Positions 36,730 through 46,733 of a DNA stretch of 64,000 bases are shown here, one piece after another. Position 1 is the stretch's first letter. Each line of letters begins with the position of its first letter. The stretch is from NCBI GenBank assembly GCA_013289955.1, contig JABCYZ010000006.1:62001-126000 (forward strand). The letters run 5' to 3'. A program made the position numbers and the translations under genes. The notes below the pieces were generated by a model, which ran no database searches, was not told where the DNA came from, and was given only the letters and a program-made list of their open reading frames with translations. Origin of the DNA: Acidobacteriota bacterium (GTDB lineage: Bacteria > Acidobacteriota > Terriglobia > Acidiferrales > UBA7541).

Positions 36730-38550
36730 TCAGACAGAGACGCGCAACGAACGCATGCGGCGCAGACGGGTGAAGAATTTATCGGCGTTGGCGATGTCTC
36801 GGGCGATTTGGGCGCGCAATTCTTCCGGACCACTGAACTTTTTTTCCTCACGCAGACGCTTCCAGAAATGTACCTCGATCCGGCCCGGTGAAATTTCGGG
36901 GATAGGGTCGAGGACATGCGTCTCGACGCTGAGAGTCGAACCATGGAAGGTCGGACGCACGCCGACGTTTGTGACGGAAGGGCGGCTGCGCGATTCGCCT
37001 TCAAGGAGCGTGCGCGTGACGTAAACGCCGCGGGCCGGGAGGAGCTCCTGTTCGGGTGCGAGATTTAACGTAGGAAACGTAAAGCGGCGGCCTCGGCCTG
37101 TTCCGGGGACGACCTTACCGCTGAGCACGAAAGGCCGGCCGAGAAGTCGTCCGGCGTGAGAAACATCGCCCGAAGCGATCTCGCGGCGGATGATGGTGCT
37201 CGAGACGACTTCGTTTTTGCAGACGACGTGCGGGATGATGACGACCTCGAAACCGCGTTCGGCGCCGAGGAGCAGAAGCATGCGGGCGTTGCCGGCCTGT
37301 TTGTGGCCGAAGCGGAAATTCTCGCCGACAAAAACGGCGCGCACTTTAAGATCGCGGACGAGGATCTGGTCAACGAATTCCGCGGGTGTGAGTTTTGCGA
37401 GGTCGTGAGTGAACGGCAGGACGAGGGCGGCTTCGATGCCGAGCTCGGCGAAGCAGCCGAGGCGCTGCTCGGTGGTGGTGACGCGCAATGGAGCCGACTC
37501 TGGGCGAAGAACTTTTTGAGGAAGAGGATCGAATGTCAGGGCCGTGGGCACAGCTTGTATTTCGTGTGCGCGGGCGACCGAGGCGCGAAGGATGGCTTGG
37601 TGGCCGAGATGAATACCGTCGAAGTTTCCGATGGCGAGAGTGCTTCCGCCCTTGGAAGCCGCATAGCGAATCGACCAGGCCAGCGGCGTTGAAAAAATCT
37701 CGAGTGGCGCCCACGGACTTGCGGCCGATCTGAGGACCGGAGACGGCGCGGCGGATTCGTCAACCTGCACTTCGATCTTGAGGCCGTCGTAGGCGAGCTG
37801 GACGTTTGAATAGCCGAGTTGCGACAAGCGCTCATTGGTTTCGGCATGCGACAAATCGTGGGCGATGTGCGTAAACCAGGCGCGGCGTGGATTGAGTTTT
37901 TTGACCAGCGCCAGAGCTTGATCCACGGTTTGATGCATGGGGTGGGGAATGTCGCGCAGGGCGTCAAGAATTAGCTCATCCAAATCGTGCAATAAGGCGA
38001 GCGAAGAGTCGGGGAGCGAACTGAAATCCGTCAGATAAGCCGCGCGGCCAAATCGGAAGCCCAGGACTTCCATGTCTCCATGCAGGAGCGGAATGGGAGT
38101 GAACGTAATGCCCAGAAGCTCGAAGGGTTCTTTGGCTTCGCGAAGGGTGACGCTGGGAACGGAGCTGAGCTTGGGCCTGCCGTCGAAGACGTAGGCGAAA
38201 GCGCGGCGGATGATTTTGAAAGTTTCCGCGTTGGAATAAACGGGGAGCGCCGTCTGCTGCCGGAGATTGTAGGGGCGAATGTCATCGAAACCCATGATGT
38301 GATCGGCGTGGCCGTGTGTGAGGAGAACGGCGTCCAGGCGATCGACACAGGCGCGCAGGCCTTGCTGGCGAAAATCCGGGGTGGTGTCAATGACGACGTT
38401 CTGGCCACTGCGCGAGAGGAGCAGCGAAGGGCGCAGCCGGTTGTCGTGCGGGTCTGGCGAGCTGCAGACGCGGCAGTGGCATCCGAGCGAGGGAACGCCC
38501 ATGGACGTGCCGGATCCGAGTACGGTGATTTCTAGAGGAGCCTGGGGCAT
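36730..38550 (-). CDS. ribF: Fusion: MBL-fold hydrolase (PhnP-like) + riboflavin kinase/FAD synthetase (RibF)
   Basis: N-half LGSGTSMGVPSLGCHCRVC...LLTHGHADHIMGFDDIRPYNL; C-half LAIGNFDGIHLGHQAIL...STIIRREIASGDVSHAGRLLGRPF...TFPTLNLAPEQELLPARGVY; one uninterrupted ORF. Confidence 0.92.
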   Translation of the reverse strand: MPQAPLEITVLGSGTSMGVPSLGCHCRVCSSPDPHDNRLRPSLLLSRSGQNVVIDTTPDFRQQGLRACVDRLDAVLLTHGHADHIMGFDDIRPYNLRQQTALPVYSNAETFKIIRRAFAYVFDGRPKLSSVPSVTLREAKEPFELLGITFTPIPLLHGDMEVLGFRFGRAAYLTDFSSLPDSSLALLHDLDELILDALRDIPHPMHQTVDQALALVKKLNPRRAWFTHIAHDLSHAETNERLSQLGYSNVQLAYDGLKIEVQVDESAAPSPVLRSAASPWAPLEIFSTPLAWSIRYAASKGGSTLAIGNFDGIHLGHQAILRASVARAHEIQAVPTALTFDPLPQKVLRPESAPLRVTTTEQRLGCFAELGIEAALVLPFTHDLAKLTPAEFVDQILVRDLKVRAVFVGENFRFGHKQAGNARMLLLLGAERGFEVVIIPHVVCKNEVVSSTIIRREIASGDVSHAGRLLGRPFVLSGKVVPGTGRGRRFTFPTLNLAPEQELLPARGVYVTRTLLEGESRSRPSVTNVGVRPTFHGSTLSVETHVLDPIPEISPGRIEVHFWKRLREEKKFSGPEELRAQIARDIANADKFFTRLRRMRSLRVSV

Positions 38551-38613
38551 GCTGAGATTGCTGAAACTCGTGTGCAAGCGGTCCGAATCAGCCTTTCAAA
38601 AGATTACTGGTTT

Positions 38614-39090
38614 CTAGGGCCGAGTCTTGGCTTTTGCCTGCGTCGTGGCTTGCGCCGCTATCGCCTGATTGACTTCCAGATAGGTCATCTTCAATTTGCC
38701 AAGAAGATCGAGGAGGAGGCTGTCTTCCTCTGGCGCGAGGTTTCCCTTGGTTTTCTCGTGAAGGGAATCGAGCATGTCGATCAACTCATGCGCAGCTTCC
38801 GGGTCGATGACCGGCTGACCGGTGCGTGGGTCGGCATAAGCACCCAGGACCATCGCCGCATTGCTGCCAATCATGCGGACGAGATTTTCGAATGGCTGGG
38901 AGCGCTTGGGCAGGTCGGCCGGAGGTTGCAGCGCGGCAGGCTTGGGAGCTTCGGCGACAGGATGGAGTTTTTCCTCGCGCTTGGCTTCGCGCTCCTTCTC
39001 CTCCATCGCCTCCTTACGGGGTTCACCATCTGCGGTAAAGGGGCGGCGGTCGATGACTCGGAATGATTCTTCTTGTTTGTGATCGGTCAA
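38614..39090 (-). CDS. DUF1844-domain protein
   Basis: MVLGAYADPRTGQPVIDPEAAHELIDMLDSLHEKTKGNLAPEEDSLLLDLLGKLKMTYLEV. Confidence 0.8.
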   Translation of the reverse strand: MTDHKQEESFRVIDRRPFTADGEPRKEAMEEKEREAKREEKLHPVAEAPKPAALQPPADLPKRSQPFENLVRMIGSNAAMVLGAYADPRTGQPVIDPEAAHELIDMLDSLHEKTKGNLAPEEDSLLLDLLGKLKMTYLEVNQAIAAQATTQAKAKTRP

Positions 39091-39267
39091 GGGAACAATC
39101 CTCTACTGTATTTGTCTGGATAAGTTTAGCACGGGTCAGAGAATTCGGAGGCGGCCCCGTGGGAAGCGTATTGGATACACCGGAACTAAATAGGAAAAGA
39201 TGGGTTAACTAAGATAGGTTAAGATTTTTGAAAGGGCAGTCAAACTAGAACGATAGGGGAGAAGCGA

Positions 39268-40167
39268 ATGCGAGTTTCAAAGCTCATAACGAAAATCCTG
39301 TCAACTGTTCTGACGGTGGCACTGCTGGTAGGCTGGCTACCCGCGGCGGGACTGGCCCAGGACCAGGGTGCACCTCCGCCCTCTTTTTCGCCGGACCAAC
39401 TTGACAAACTTGTGTCACGTATTGCGCTCTACCCGGACCCGCTGCTGGCGCAGCTACTGGCAGCCGCGACTTTTCCGGACCAGATTCCGGACGCTACAAA
39501 ATGGGCGGATGAGCACCACTACCTGACGGGCGACCAACTGGCCACGGCCATTACCGAAGACCATCTGCCATGGGATCCCGCGGTGCAGGCGATGCTGCCG
39601 TTTCCGACCGTTTTGGACACCATGGCTTCCGATATGGATTGGACGACGGACCTCGGCAATGCATTCCTGGCGCAGCGGCAAGATGTGATGGACGCAGTGC
39701 AGAGAATGCGGCAGAAGGCCAAGGATTTTGGCTATCTGCGAACAAATGGACAGATCGTTGTGAGTGGCGGCCCGTACATTGAGATCGCGCCCGTAAATCC
39801 CGCGTTCATTTGCGTGCCGTTCTATGATCCCTTCGTAGTCTATGCCGCGCCGCGGCCGGGGTTTGTGGTTGGCGGAGCGATTGGCTTTGGGTTCGGGGTG
39901 ACGATTGGAACCTTCTTCCGTCCATGGGGATGGGGCTACAGCCGGTTTGATTGGGGAGCACACGGGTTCTACATCTATAACCGGCCTTGGGGCCGCGTCT
40001 GGGGTAATCGATTTGCATATGTTCACGCCTATGGTCCCGGAGTGCGTCGCTGGGATGGCCCGCGTCGCGCGGAAGGGCATGCGTTGGTACAGCGCAGTGA
40101 ACGCGAGCGGAATGCATGGCGCGAAGGACGCGCGCACGTGGAGGAGCATCCGCACCCGCACCGCTAG
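39268..40167 (+). CDS. Secreted DUF3300-domain protein
   Basis: FSPDQLDKLVSRIALYPDPLLAQLLAAATFPDQIPDATKWADEH; signal peptide; aromatic/Gly-rich C-terminus. Confidence 0.82.
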   Translation: MRVSKLITKILSTVLTVALLVGWLPAAGLAQDQGAPPPSFSPDQLDKLVSRIALYPDPLLAQLLAAATFPDQIPDATKWADEHHYLTGDQLATAITEDHLPWDPAVQAMLPFPTVLDTMASDMDWTTDLGNAFLAQRQDVMDAVQRMRQKAKDFGYLRTNGQIVVSGGPYIEIAPVNPAFICVPFYDPFVVYAAPRPGFVVGGAIGFGFGVTIGTFFRPWGWGYSRFDWGAHGFYIYNRPWGRVWGNRFAYVHAYGPGVRRWDGPRRAEGHALVQRSERERNAWREGRAHVEEHPHPHR

Positions 40168-40197
40168 TCCGCAGGTATAAGTTAATAATTCGACCAG

Positions 40198-40233
40198 TAC
40201 AAGCACACTCCGGCTATCCGGGGTGTGTTTGTA
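40198..40233 (+). terminator. 16-bp RNA hairpin downstream of the DUF3300 gene
   Basis: TACAAGCACACTCCGG ctat CCGGGGTGTGTTTGTA; fully paired allowing two G-U pairs; weak T tract. Confidence 0.55.
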
Positions 40234-40346
40234 TTTAGAGGGCTTCGATCCTGCTGAGCTTCGCCCGGCTTCCCTCCGAAGGAATCTCTCTCTCGTGAGT
40301 CGCTTGTCAAAGTTTGTGGGGCACCGTAGAGTGGAACATTTGTTGC

Positions 40347-41306
40347 ATGACGCAATTGCCCGACAAAGCGATGGCTATCAAAAAGAAAAAGTCACGAAGA
40401 ACGGGAAGGGCTCGAGCCGCTCCTAGAGCCGCTGCGGATTCACAGCGCCTGACGGCGGGGGAGTGGTTCGAGAAACTTGCAGCGGTACAGGCGCGATTGC
40501 GGGCGCCGGACGGGTGTCCCTGGGATCGCGAGCAGACGCATGCCTCTTTGCGAACGTATCTGATCGAAGAAGCTTACGAGGTCCTCGAGGCGCTCGAAAG
40601 CGGGGATGACAGGAAGTTTGCGGAGGAGATGGGGGATTTGTTGTTGCAGATCGTGTTTCATTCAGAGATTGCGAGGGAAGCGGGACGGTTCGACGTTTCC
40701 GACGTGATTCGCGAAGTGCACGACAAGATGGTGCGGCGGCATCCGCACGTCTTTGGAGAAAAGCGCGCGAAGGACTCGGCGGAAGTGCTGAAGAACTGGG
40801 AACAGATCAAGAAAGAGGAGCGCGCCGCGGCCGGCAGGAAAAAGGCGGATGGAGGGAACGAGGGAGAGAAGTCCGGCTCGCTCTTGGACGGCGTCTCGAA
40901 GGCCTTGCCTGCGGCGCTCGAGGGATTTCAGCTTACGCGGCGAGCGGCTCGGATTGGATTTGATTGGGAGAGTGTCGAAGGCGTATTCGACAAAATGAGC
41001 GAAGAGAGCGATGAACTGCGCCAAGCGGTGAGCGCGAAGGATGCCGGGCGAACCGAAGAGGAGATGGGAGATTTGCTGTTTGCAGCGGTGAATTTGGCGC
41101 GTTTTCTGCATGTCGATCCGGAAATCGCGCTAAAGAAGGCCAATCTGAAGTTTTCGAGGCGATTCCGGAGGATGGAAGAATTGGCCTCGAAAAGCGGCAA
41201 GGCGCTGGTGGATGTGCCGCGCGAGAAGATGGAGGAATTTTGGGAAACGGCGAAGCGCGCTGAGAAAGACAGTGCGCGGAAGCTGGCGGAAGCGGGCAAA
41301 GCCTGA
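40347..41306 (+). CDS. mazG: Nucleoside triphosphate pyrophosphohydrolase
   Basis: LRAPDGCPWDREQTHASLRTYLIEEAYEVLEALESGDDRKFAEEMGDLLLQIVFHSEIA; second EEMGDLLFAAVNLARFL module. Confidence 0.93.
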   Translation: MTQLPDKAMAIKKKKSRRTGRARAAPRAAADSQRLTAGEWFEKLAAVQARLRAPDGCPWDREQTHASLRTYLIEEAYEVLEALESGDDRKFAEEMGDLLLQIVFHSEIAREAGRFDVSDVIREVHDKMVRRHPHVFGEKRAKDSAEVLKNWEQIKKEERAAAGRKKADGGNEGEKSGSLLDGVSKALPAALEGFQLTRRAARIGFDWESVEGVFDKMSEESDELRQAVSAKDAGRTEEEMGDLLFAAVNLARFLHVDPEIALKKANLKFSRRFRRMEELASKSGKALVDVPREKMEEFWETAKRAEKDSARKLAEAGKA

Positions 41307-42052
41307 TGCGCGAAGGGATGGTCGTTCGAAAATGCGCTGGCCTCGAGGAATTTCAACGCTGCGTTGAACTGCAAAAAGGAATTTGGGGCGAACAGGACCT
41401 AGAAGTCGAGCCGGCGACCTTGTTTGTGGTGGCTAGTGAAACTGGCGGCCAGGTTCTGGGAGCGTTCGATGGAGAACGGCTAATTGGATACACGCTGGCG
41501 CTTGTAGGGTTTCTGAATGGGGCGGTGTTCCTGCATTCGCACATGACGGGTGTGCTTCAGGAGTATCGTGACCGCGGCGTTGGGCGGGCCTTGAAGCTTT
41601 TTCAGCGCGAGGAAGCGCTCGGGCGGGGAATTCGGCTGATCGCCTGGACCTTTGATCCCCTGGAATTCAGGAACGCGCATTTTAATTTGAATCGGCTGTG
41701 CGCGATTGCGCGCAGGTATTTGCCGAACCTTTATGGATTCACTACCAGCCCGTTGCACTTGGGGCTACCGACGGACCGGTTGTGGGCGGAGTGGCATCTG
41801 GATTCGCAGCGGGTGGCGGCGGCGGCTCGGGGTATGGTGAAGGAGCCAGAGTTGGTTTCGAGTACCGCGACCGTGGAATTGCCGGCGGAGATCGATCTTT
41901 GGAAGCAGAGCGATACCGCTCGCGTTCAAGCGGTGCAGACGCGAATTCGGAGGGAGTTTACGGATTGGTTTGCGCGCGGGTATGGGTCGGTGGGTGTGCG
42001 GAAATCGCCGGCGGGTATGACTTATTTGCTGGCTCCCGGTAGCGATTTTTAG
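41306..42052 (+). CDS. GNAT-family acetyltransferase-like protein
   Basis: QVLGAFDGERLIGYTLALVGFLNGAVFLHSHMTGVLQEYRDRGVGRALKLFQREEAL; next to menC. Confidence 0.78.
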   Translation: MREGMVVRKCAGLEEFQRCVELQKGIWGEQDLEVEPATLFVVASETGGQVLGAFDGERLIGYTLALVGFLNGAVFLHSHMTGVLQEYRDRGVGRALKLFQREEALGRGIRLIAWTFDPLEFRNAHFNLNRLCAIARRYLPNLYGFTTSPLHLGLPTDRLWAEWHLDSQRVAAAARGMVKEPELVSSTATVELPAEIDLWKQSDTARVQAVQTRIRREFTDWFARGYGSVGVRKSPAGMTYLLAPGSDF

Positions 42053-42107
42053 TTGGGCTCGGCGGGGAGGGGGAAAGCCCTGCCCTACAGATTTCGAGTG
42101 GGGGACG

Positions 42108-43214
42108 ATGAAGATACGGGAAGTCACTTTGCGGGAAGTGCGGATGAAGCTGGTCACTCCGTTCGAGACGAGTGCGGAGCGGACGGTGGAACGGCGCATC
42201 GTTTTGACGGAGGTGGTTACGGATAACGCGGTGGGCTGGGGAGAATGCGTGGCGGGAGAGCATCCTTTTTATAGCCCCGAGACAACCGACACCGCTTGGT
42301 TGGTGATGCGGGATTTTCTCTGGCCAATGCTCAAGGGGAAGGAAATTGCTGGCGCGGCCGATGTGTGGGGCTTGCTCGATCATGTGCGCGGTCACAACAT
42401 GGCTAAGGCGGCGCTCGAAGCGGCGATCTGGGACGCGGAAGCCAAGCAGAAGGGCGTACCGCTCGCGAAACTGATGGGAGGAACCAGGGAGGAAATTTCC
42501 AGCGGCGTTTCGATTGGGATTAAGGAATCGCTCGATGAGTTGGCGGCAGAGGTACGGAAAGAATTGGCGGCCGGTTATCAGCGGATCAAAATAAAAATCA
42601 AGCCGGGGAAGGATGTGCCCCAGGTGAAGCGGTTGCGCGATGAGTTTCCGGGGATCAAATTGATGGTGGACGCCAATTCGGCTTACCGGATGGAGGATTG
42701 GCCGCTTTTGAAGCAGCTGGAGAGCTTCTATTTGATGATGATCGAACAGCCCCTCGGGTGGGACGATTTGTACGCGCACGTGGAATTGCAGAAAAAACTG
42801 GATACTCCAATTTGTCTCGACGAGTGCATACACACAGAAGAGCAGGCCCGGGCGGCCATCGCCCTGGGCGCGTGCAAAATCATCAACATCAAGATGGGGC
42901 GCGTCGGAGGCCATACGGTGGCCCGCCGGATTCATGACTTGTGCCAGCAGAATGGCATGCCGGTGTGGTGCGGCGGAATGCTGGAATCGGGAATCGGGCG
43001 CGCGCACAATATCGCGCTTTCGACCCTGCCGAATTTTACTTTGCCGGGCGATGTGGCGGCGAGCCGACGCTATTGGGACGAGGACATCATCGAGCCGGAA
43101 GTAATCGTCTCGGCGCAGGGGACGATTCGCGTGCCGACCGGGCCGGGGATTGGCTTTGAGCCGAGGCGCGAGCGGATCGAGAAGCTGACCGTGCGGAAAG
43201 AACGGCTGGTTTAG
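42108..43214 (+). CDS. menC: o-Succinylbenzoate synthase (enolase superfamily)
   Basis: MKIREVTLREVRMKLVTPFETS, GGTREEISSGVSIGI, IKIKIKPGKD, LMVDANSAYRMEDWPLLKQLE, CLDECIHTEEQA. Confidence 0.9.
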   Translation: MKIREVTLREVRMKLVTPFETSAERTVERRIVLTEVVTDNAVGWGECVAGEHPFYSPETTDTAWLVMRDFLWPMLKGKEIAGAADVWGLLDHVRGHNMAKAALEAAIWDAEAKQKGVPLAKLMGGTREEISSGVSIGIKESLDELAAEVRKELAAGYQRIKIKIKPGKDVPQVKRLRDEFPGIKLMVDANSAYRMEDWPLLKQLESFYLMMIEQPLGWDDLYAHVELQKKLDTPICLDECIHTEEQARAAIALGACKIINIKMGRVGGHTVARRIHDLCQQNGMPVWCGGMLESGIGRAHNIALSTLPNFTLPGDVAASRRYWDEDIIEPEVIVSAQGTIRVPTGPGIGFEPRRERIEKLTVRKERLV

Positions 43215-43218
43215 CCGC

Positions 43219-44211
43219 GTGCTGGTGGAGTCCTCCAAGGGGCGGGCGCCCAGCCGGCCCGTCGTTGCTTTCCTGATTGGCCTGATCGTGGTGATTTGGG
43301 CCATCAATTTCATTACCGCGAAGATTGGTCTGCGGTCTTTCCCTCCTTTGACGATGGCTTCGTTTCGCGTTTGCGGGGCGGGGCTGGTGATGATTCCATT
43401 TTATTTGGGTGTGAGGCGGCTACGGCTGGCGGCCTTTGCCGAAGCGGGCAGCGCGGCCGGGCGCGGATTTACGTATCGGGACGCCTGGACATTTCTTTAT
43501 TTGGGGTTTTTTGGCGTTAGCGTGAACCAGTTTTGCTTCACCCTGGGGTTGCATTACACGTCCGTGAGCCATTCGGCGATCATTGTGGGGATGGGGCCGG
43601 TTTACGTATTGATTCTAGCGGTGATGCTGCGGCTAGAGCGGGCGACGTGGCCGAAGGCTGTGGGGATGGCTATCTCGTTTCTGGGAATTGCGGTGCTGGC
43701 GTCGGAGCATAGGATATCGGCGCATTCGCCCTCCTTGCTCGGGGACGCGATTACCATGACGGGTTCGGTGGGATTTGCAACGTATGTGGTGCTGGGGAAA
43801 CGCGTGGCCGGGGAGTACGACGCGCTGACGATGACCGCTTACAACCACTTTGCGGGGGCGCTGATCGTGCTGCCTCTCGGAATTCATCAGGCCTGGCTGT
43901 TGGGAGCGGCAGGGAATTGGCGGGCCGTGCCGTGGCAAGCCTGGGCATCCATTTTGTATATGGGACTGTTTGGGTCGGCGGTGGCGTATGTGCTTTATTA
44001 CTGGCTGCTGCGGTATCTGGAGGCTTCAGAGTTGAGTGCGTTTACTTACCTGCTGCCTGTACTGGCGTCGATTCTCGGGATTCTGACATTGGGAGAAAAG
44101 GGTTCTTGGGCGCAAATCTTGGGTGGGACGCTCGCACTGGGCGGCGTGTACTGGACCGAATCGGGCAGGTGTATCCGCGCAGAAGGTGCCTCAGGTGGCG
44201 GCGGCGCCTAA
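43219..44211 (+). CDS. EamA/DMT-family transporter
   Basis: LIVVIWAINFITAKIGLRSFPPLTMASFRV; repeated hydrophobic segments; FTYLLPVLASILGILTLGE. Confidence 0.9.
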   Translation: MLVESSKGRAPSRPVVAFLIGLIVVIWAINFITAKIGLRSFPPLTMASFRVCGAGLVMIPFYLGVRRLRLAAFAEAGSAAGRGFTYRDAWTFLYLGFFGVSVNQFCFTLGLHYTSVSHSAIIVGMGPVYVLILAVMLRLERATWPKAVGMAISFLGIAVLASEHRISAHSPSLLGDAITMTGSVGFATYVVLGKRVAGEYDALTMTAYNHFAGALIVLPLGIHQAWLLGAAGNWRAVPWQAWASILYMGLFGSAVAYVLYYWLLRYLEASELSAFTYLLPVLASILGILTLGEKGSWAQILGGTLALGGVYWTESGRCIRAEGASGGGGA

Positions 44212-44600
44212 TCCGTTATGCTGAATTCGAGATAAGGCCTCGATACCTTCACGATGACGTCCCGGTCGTCTTCGACCAGAGTTACACGCCCGTCCTCGTC
44301 ACGGTTAGATCGACCGACCGCATCGAACTCAACGTCAATTTTGAAGTAAGGACACTGCTGGCTAACGTATCTCCGCCGCAATGCCGTCGATAGACCCCCT
44401 TCTGTCCTGAAAACTTCCAAAAGGTCCTTTCGGGTCATTCCGGGCCGGATGGTCTGCATTTTTTGCAAAGCCTCGGCTACCCATGCACGATGTTCTTCAA
44501 GGCATTGCTCGCGGCTAGCCAATGGGGTCGCGCTATCTCGGGTCAGACTTAGAATAGCCCCGCAGGAAAGGAAAACTAAGGTTAGTAATTGTCGACTCAT
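44208..44600 (-). CDS. Small secreted hypothetical protein
   Basis: MSRQLLTLVFLSCGAILSLT signal; EALQKMQTIRPGMTRKDLLEVFRTEGGLST. Confidence 0.5.
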   Translation of the reverse strand: MSRQLLTLVFLSCGAILSLTRDSATPLASREQCLEEHRAWVAEALQKMQTIRPGMTRKDLLEVFRTEGGLSTALRRRYVSQQCPYFKIDVEFDAVGRSNRDEDGRVTLVEDDRDVIVKVSRPYLEFSITD

Positions 44601-44769
44601 GGCGGACCCTCCCGTAGCGCTAGGCTTAGATGCCCTTTGTTAAGAAAGAGTAGAGGCTGGGGCATGCAGGCTGCGCGCGGCCGGGCTGGCCTCCTTGAAT
44701 CGGATAAACATAGACGGCAGGTTTCACGCCTCCCAGAGATTCAGCCTGAACCCCTTGCCTCCCCGCAGA

Positions 44770-44798
44770 TTGACCTGATTTCCGGGGCGTGTTAGGTT
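44770..44798 (+). promoter_or_regulatory. Candidate promoter for the leuB-like gene
   Basis: TTGACC - 17 nt - TAGGTT. Confidence 0.3.
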
Positions 44799-44863
44799 GC
44801 GATTCTTGTGCGCAAAATGTGCTGGACGATTCGGAATTTCTGGGAAGAGGCAGAGTTCTTCGC

Positions 44864-45979
44864 ATGACGACTAGAACGACGAACCCGGGTGGCAGGATGC
44901 CTTTGCGGTGGGGTGGGGAGAAGGCGCGTATCGCGGTGATTGCCGGGGACGGGATTGGCAAGGAAGTGACGCCGGAGGCGGTGAAAGTGTTGCGTGCGGT
45001 GACTGCACCGGCGAAGAGGCCGCTCGAGTTTGTGGAGTTTGATTGGGGTGCGGATCGCTATTTGAAGGATGGGGTGAGCTTGCCCGCGGGGGCGGTCGAG
45101 ATGCTGCGGGACGAATTTGACGCGATACTTTTTGGAGCGCTGGGTGACCCGCGGGTTCCTTCCAATCAGCACGCGGCGGATATTTTGCTGGGTTTGCGGT
45201 TCAAGCTGGACCTCTATGTAAACGCGCGACCGGTGGAGTTGCTCGACGAGCGGCTGACGCCGCTGCGGAACCGGACGGAAAAAGACATTCGGATGGTGGT
45301 GTTTCGAGAGAACACCGAGGGGCTGTACGTCGGCGTAGGAGGATTTTTCAAGAAGGGGACGGCGGACGAAATTGCAGTGCAGGAAGACGTCAACTCGCGG
45401 AAAGGGGTCGAGCGGATCATCCGCTATTCCTATGATTACGCGCGGGAGCATGGATTGAAGCGCGTTTGCATGAGCGACAAGTCGAATGCGATGACGTTCG
45501 CGCACGATCTTTGGCAAAGGGTTTTTAAGGAAGTGCGGCAGGAGTATCCGAAGATCGAGTCGCGCCATTTGTACATCGACACTTTGGCTATGGAGATGGT
45601 GCGAGATCCGGCGCAGTTTGACGTGATTGTGACGTGCAACTTGTTTGGGGATATTGTGAGCGATTTGGGTGCGCAGCTGGCCGGGGGGCTGGGACTCGCG
45701 CCCTCTGCGAATATTCATCCGGGGAGGACTTCGCTGTTTGAGCCGGTGCATGGCTCGGCGCCGAACATTGCCGGGAAGGGCATTGCAAATCCGTTTGGAG
45801 CGGTGCTAGCTTCGGCGATGATGCTCGATTTTCTGGGCTGGAAACAGGAAGCTCAAGTTTTACGCGAAGCCGTGAGGGCGGCGCTGCGCGAGAACTTTGT
45901 TACGCCTGAGCTGGGCGGAGTTAAACAAACAGTTGAAGTTGGCGATTGGCTCGCAAAGTTTGCCGGTAAGGTCAGATAG
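44864..45979 (+). CDS. leuB: Beta-decarboxylating dehydrogenase, probable 3-isopropylmalate dehydrogenase
   Basis: IAVIAGDGIGKEVTPEAVKVL, FRENTEGLYVGVGG, DVIVTCNLFGDIVSDLGAQLAGGLGLAPSANI, FEPVHGSAPNIAGKGIANP. Confidence 0.88.
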   Translation: MTTRTTNPGGRMPLRWGGEKARIAVIAGDGIGKEVTPEAVKVLRAVTAPAKRPLEFVEFDWGADRYLKDGVSLPAGAVEMLRDEFDAILFGALGDPRVPSNQHAADILLGLRFKLDLYVNARPVELLDERLTPLRNRTEKDIRMVVFRENTEGLYVGVGGFFKKGTADEIAVQEDVNSRKGVERIIRYSYDYAREHGLKRVCMSDKSNAMTFAHDLWQRVFKEVRQEYPKIESRHLYIDTLAMEMVRDPAQFDVIVTCNLFGDIVSDLGAQLAGGLGLAPSANIHPGRTSLFEPVHGSAPNIAGKGIANPFGAVLASAMMLDFLGWKQEAQVLREAVRAALRENFVTPELGGVKQTVEVGDWLAKFAGKVR

Positions 45980-46025
45980 CCCCGGTTAAAGCAGTGCTTC
46001 AGCTGTCGGCGCGCGCACCTTTCCT

Positions 46026-46709
46026 TCACTCCGAGTAGCTCACGCTTTGCTTTCGATCTCCCAAACTCAAACCAGTAATCAGCATGCCCATCAGGAACCC
46101 GCCGATGTGTGCCCACCAAGCGACGCCTCCAGTAGCAGCCGCGCCGACGGTGCTTACTCCCGCCACAAACTGCAGAAGAAACCAGTAGCCCAGAATGATG
46201 AAGGCCGGAATGGGGATGAAGAAGATAAACACGAGGGTGAGGACCCGGGCGCGGGGATAAAGAATGATGTAGGCGCCCATCACGCCGGAGATGGCGCCGC
46301 TGGCTCCGAGGGCGGGTAGTGCGGAATGGAAATTGAAGACGATGTGCGCAAGGCCGGACCCGATGCCGCAGGCGAGATAGAAGAGAAGATAGAGGAAGTG
46401 GCCGAAGTAATCTTCGACGTTATCGCCGAAGATCCACAGGAAGAGCATGTTGCCGGCGATGTGCAGAAATCCGCTATGCAGGAACATACTGGTGAGGATC
46501 GTCAGGAGGGCGGCTTCGAGATTGCCGTGGCCATTCAGGGCTAGCCGGATGTGATTGGGGATGGTGGCGTTGGCCAGTACGAATGCGTTCCCCTGGTGAG
46601 GAGGCAGCGTGATCTGGTAAAGAAAGACGATGACGTTCGTCAAAATGAGAAGGGTGTTGACGACCGGGTAGGTGCGGCGGGGGTTGAGGTCTTTGATGGG
46701 GATGAACAT
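46026..46709 (-). CDS. Rhomboid-family intramembrane serine protease
   Basis: SMFLHSGFLHIAGNMLFLWIFGDNVED, GASGAISGVMGAYIILYP, WWAHIGGFLMGM. Confidence 0.93.
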   Translation of the reverse strand: MFIPIKDLNPRRTYPVVNTLLILTNVIVFLYQITLPPHQGNAFVLANATIPNHIRLALNGHGNLEAALLTILTSMFLHSGFLHIAGNMLFLWIFGDNVEDYFGHFLYLLFYLACGIGSGLAHIVFNFHSALPALGASGAISGVMGAYIILYPRARVLTLVFIFFIPIPAFIILGYWFLLQFVAGVSTVGAAATGGVAWWAHIGGFLMGMLITGLSLGDRKQSVSYSE

Positions 46710-46733
46710 GCCGTTGAGTGCAAGGAGCGCCGG

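Noticed and set aside
36501-37004. 167-aa minus-strand ORF including the fur-ribF gap
   Set aside because: Mostly out of frame within ribF; tail GGLHHGKDVLVDEGPKPKRNWQKEIPSMRRVRLVPGRSAS is mildly protein-like but unsupported.
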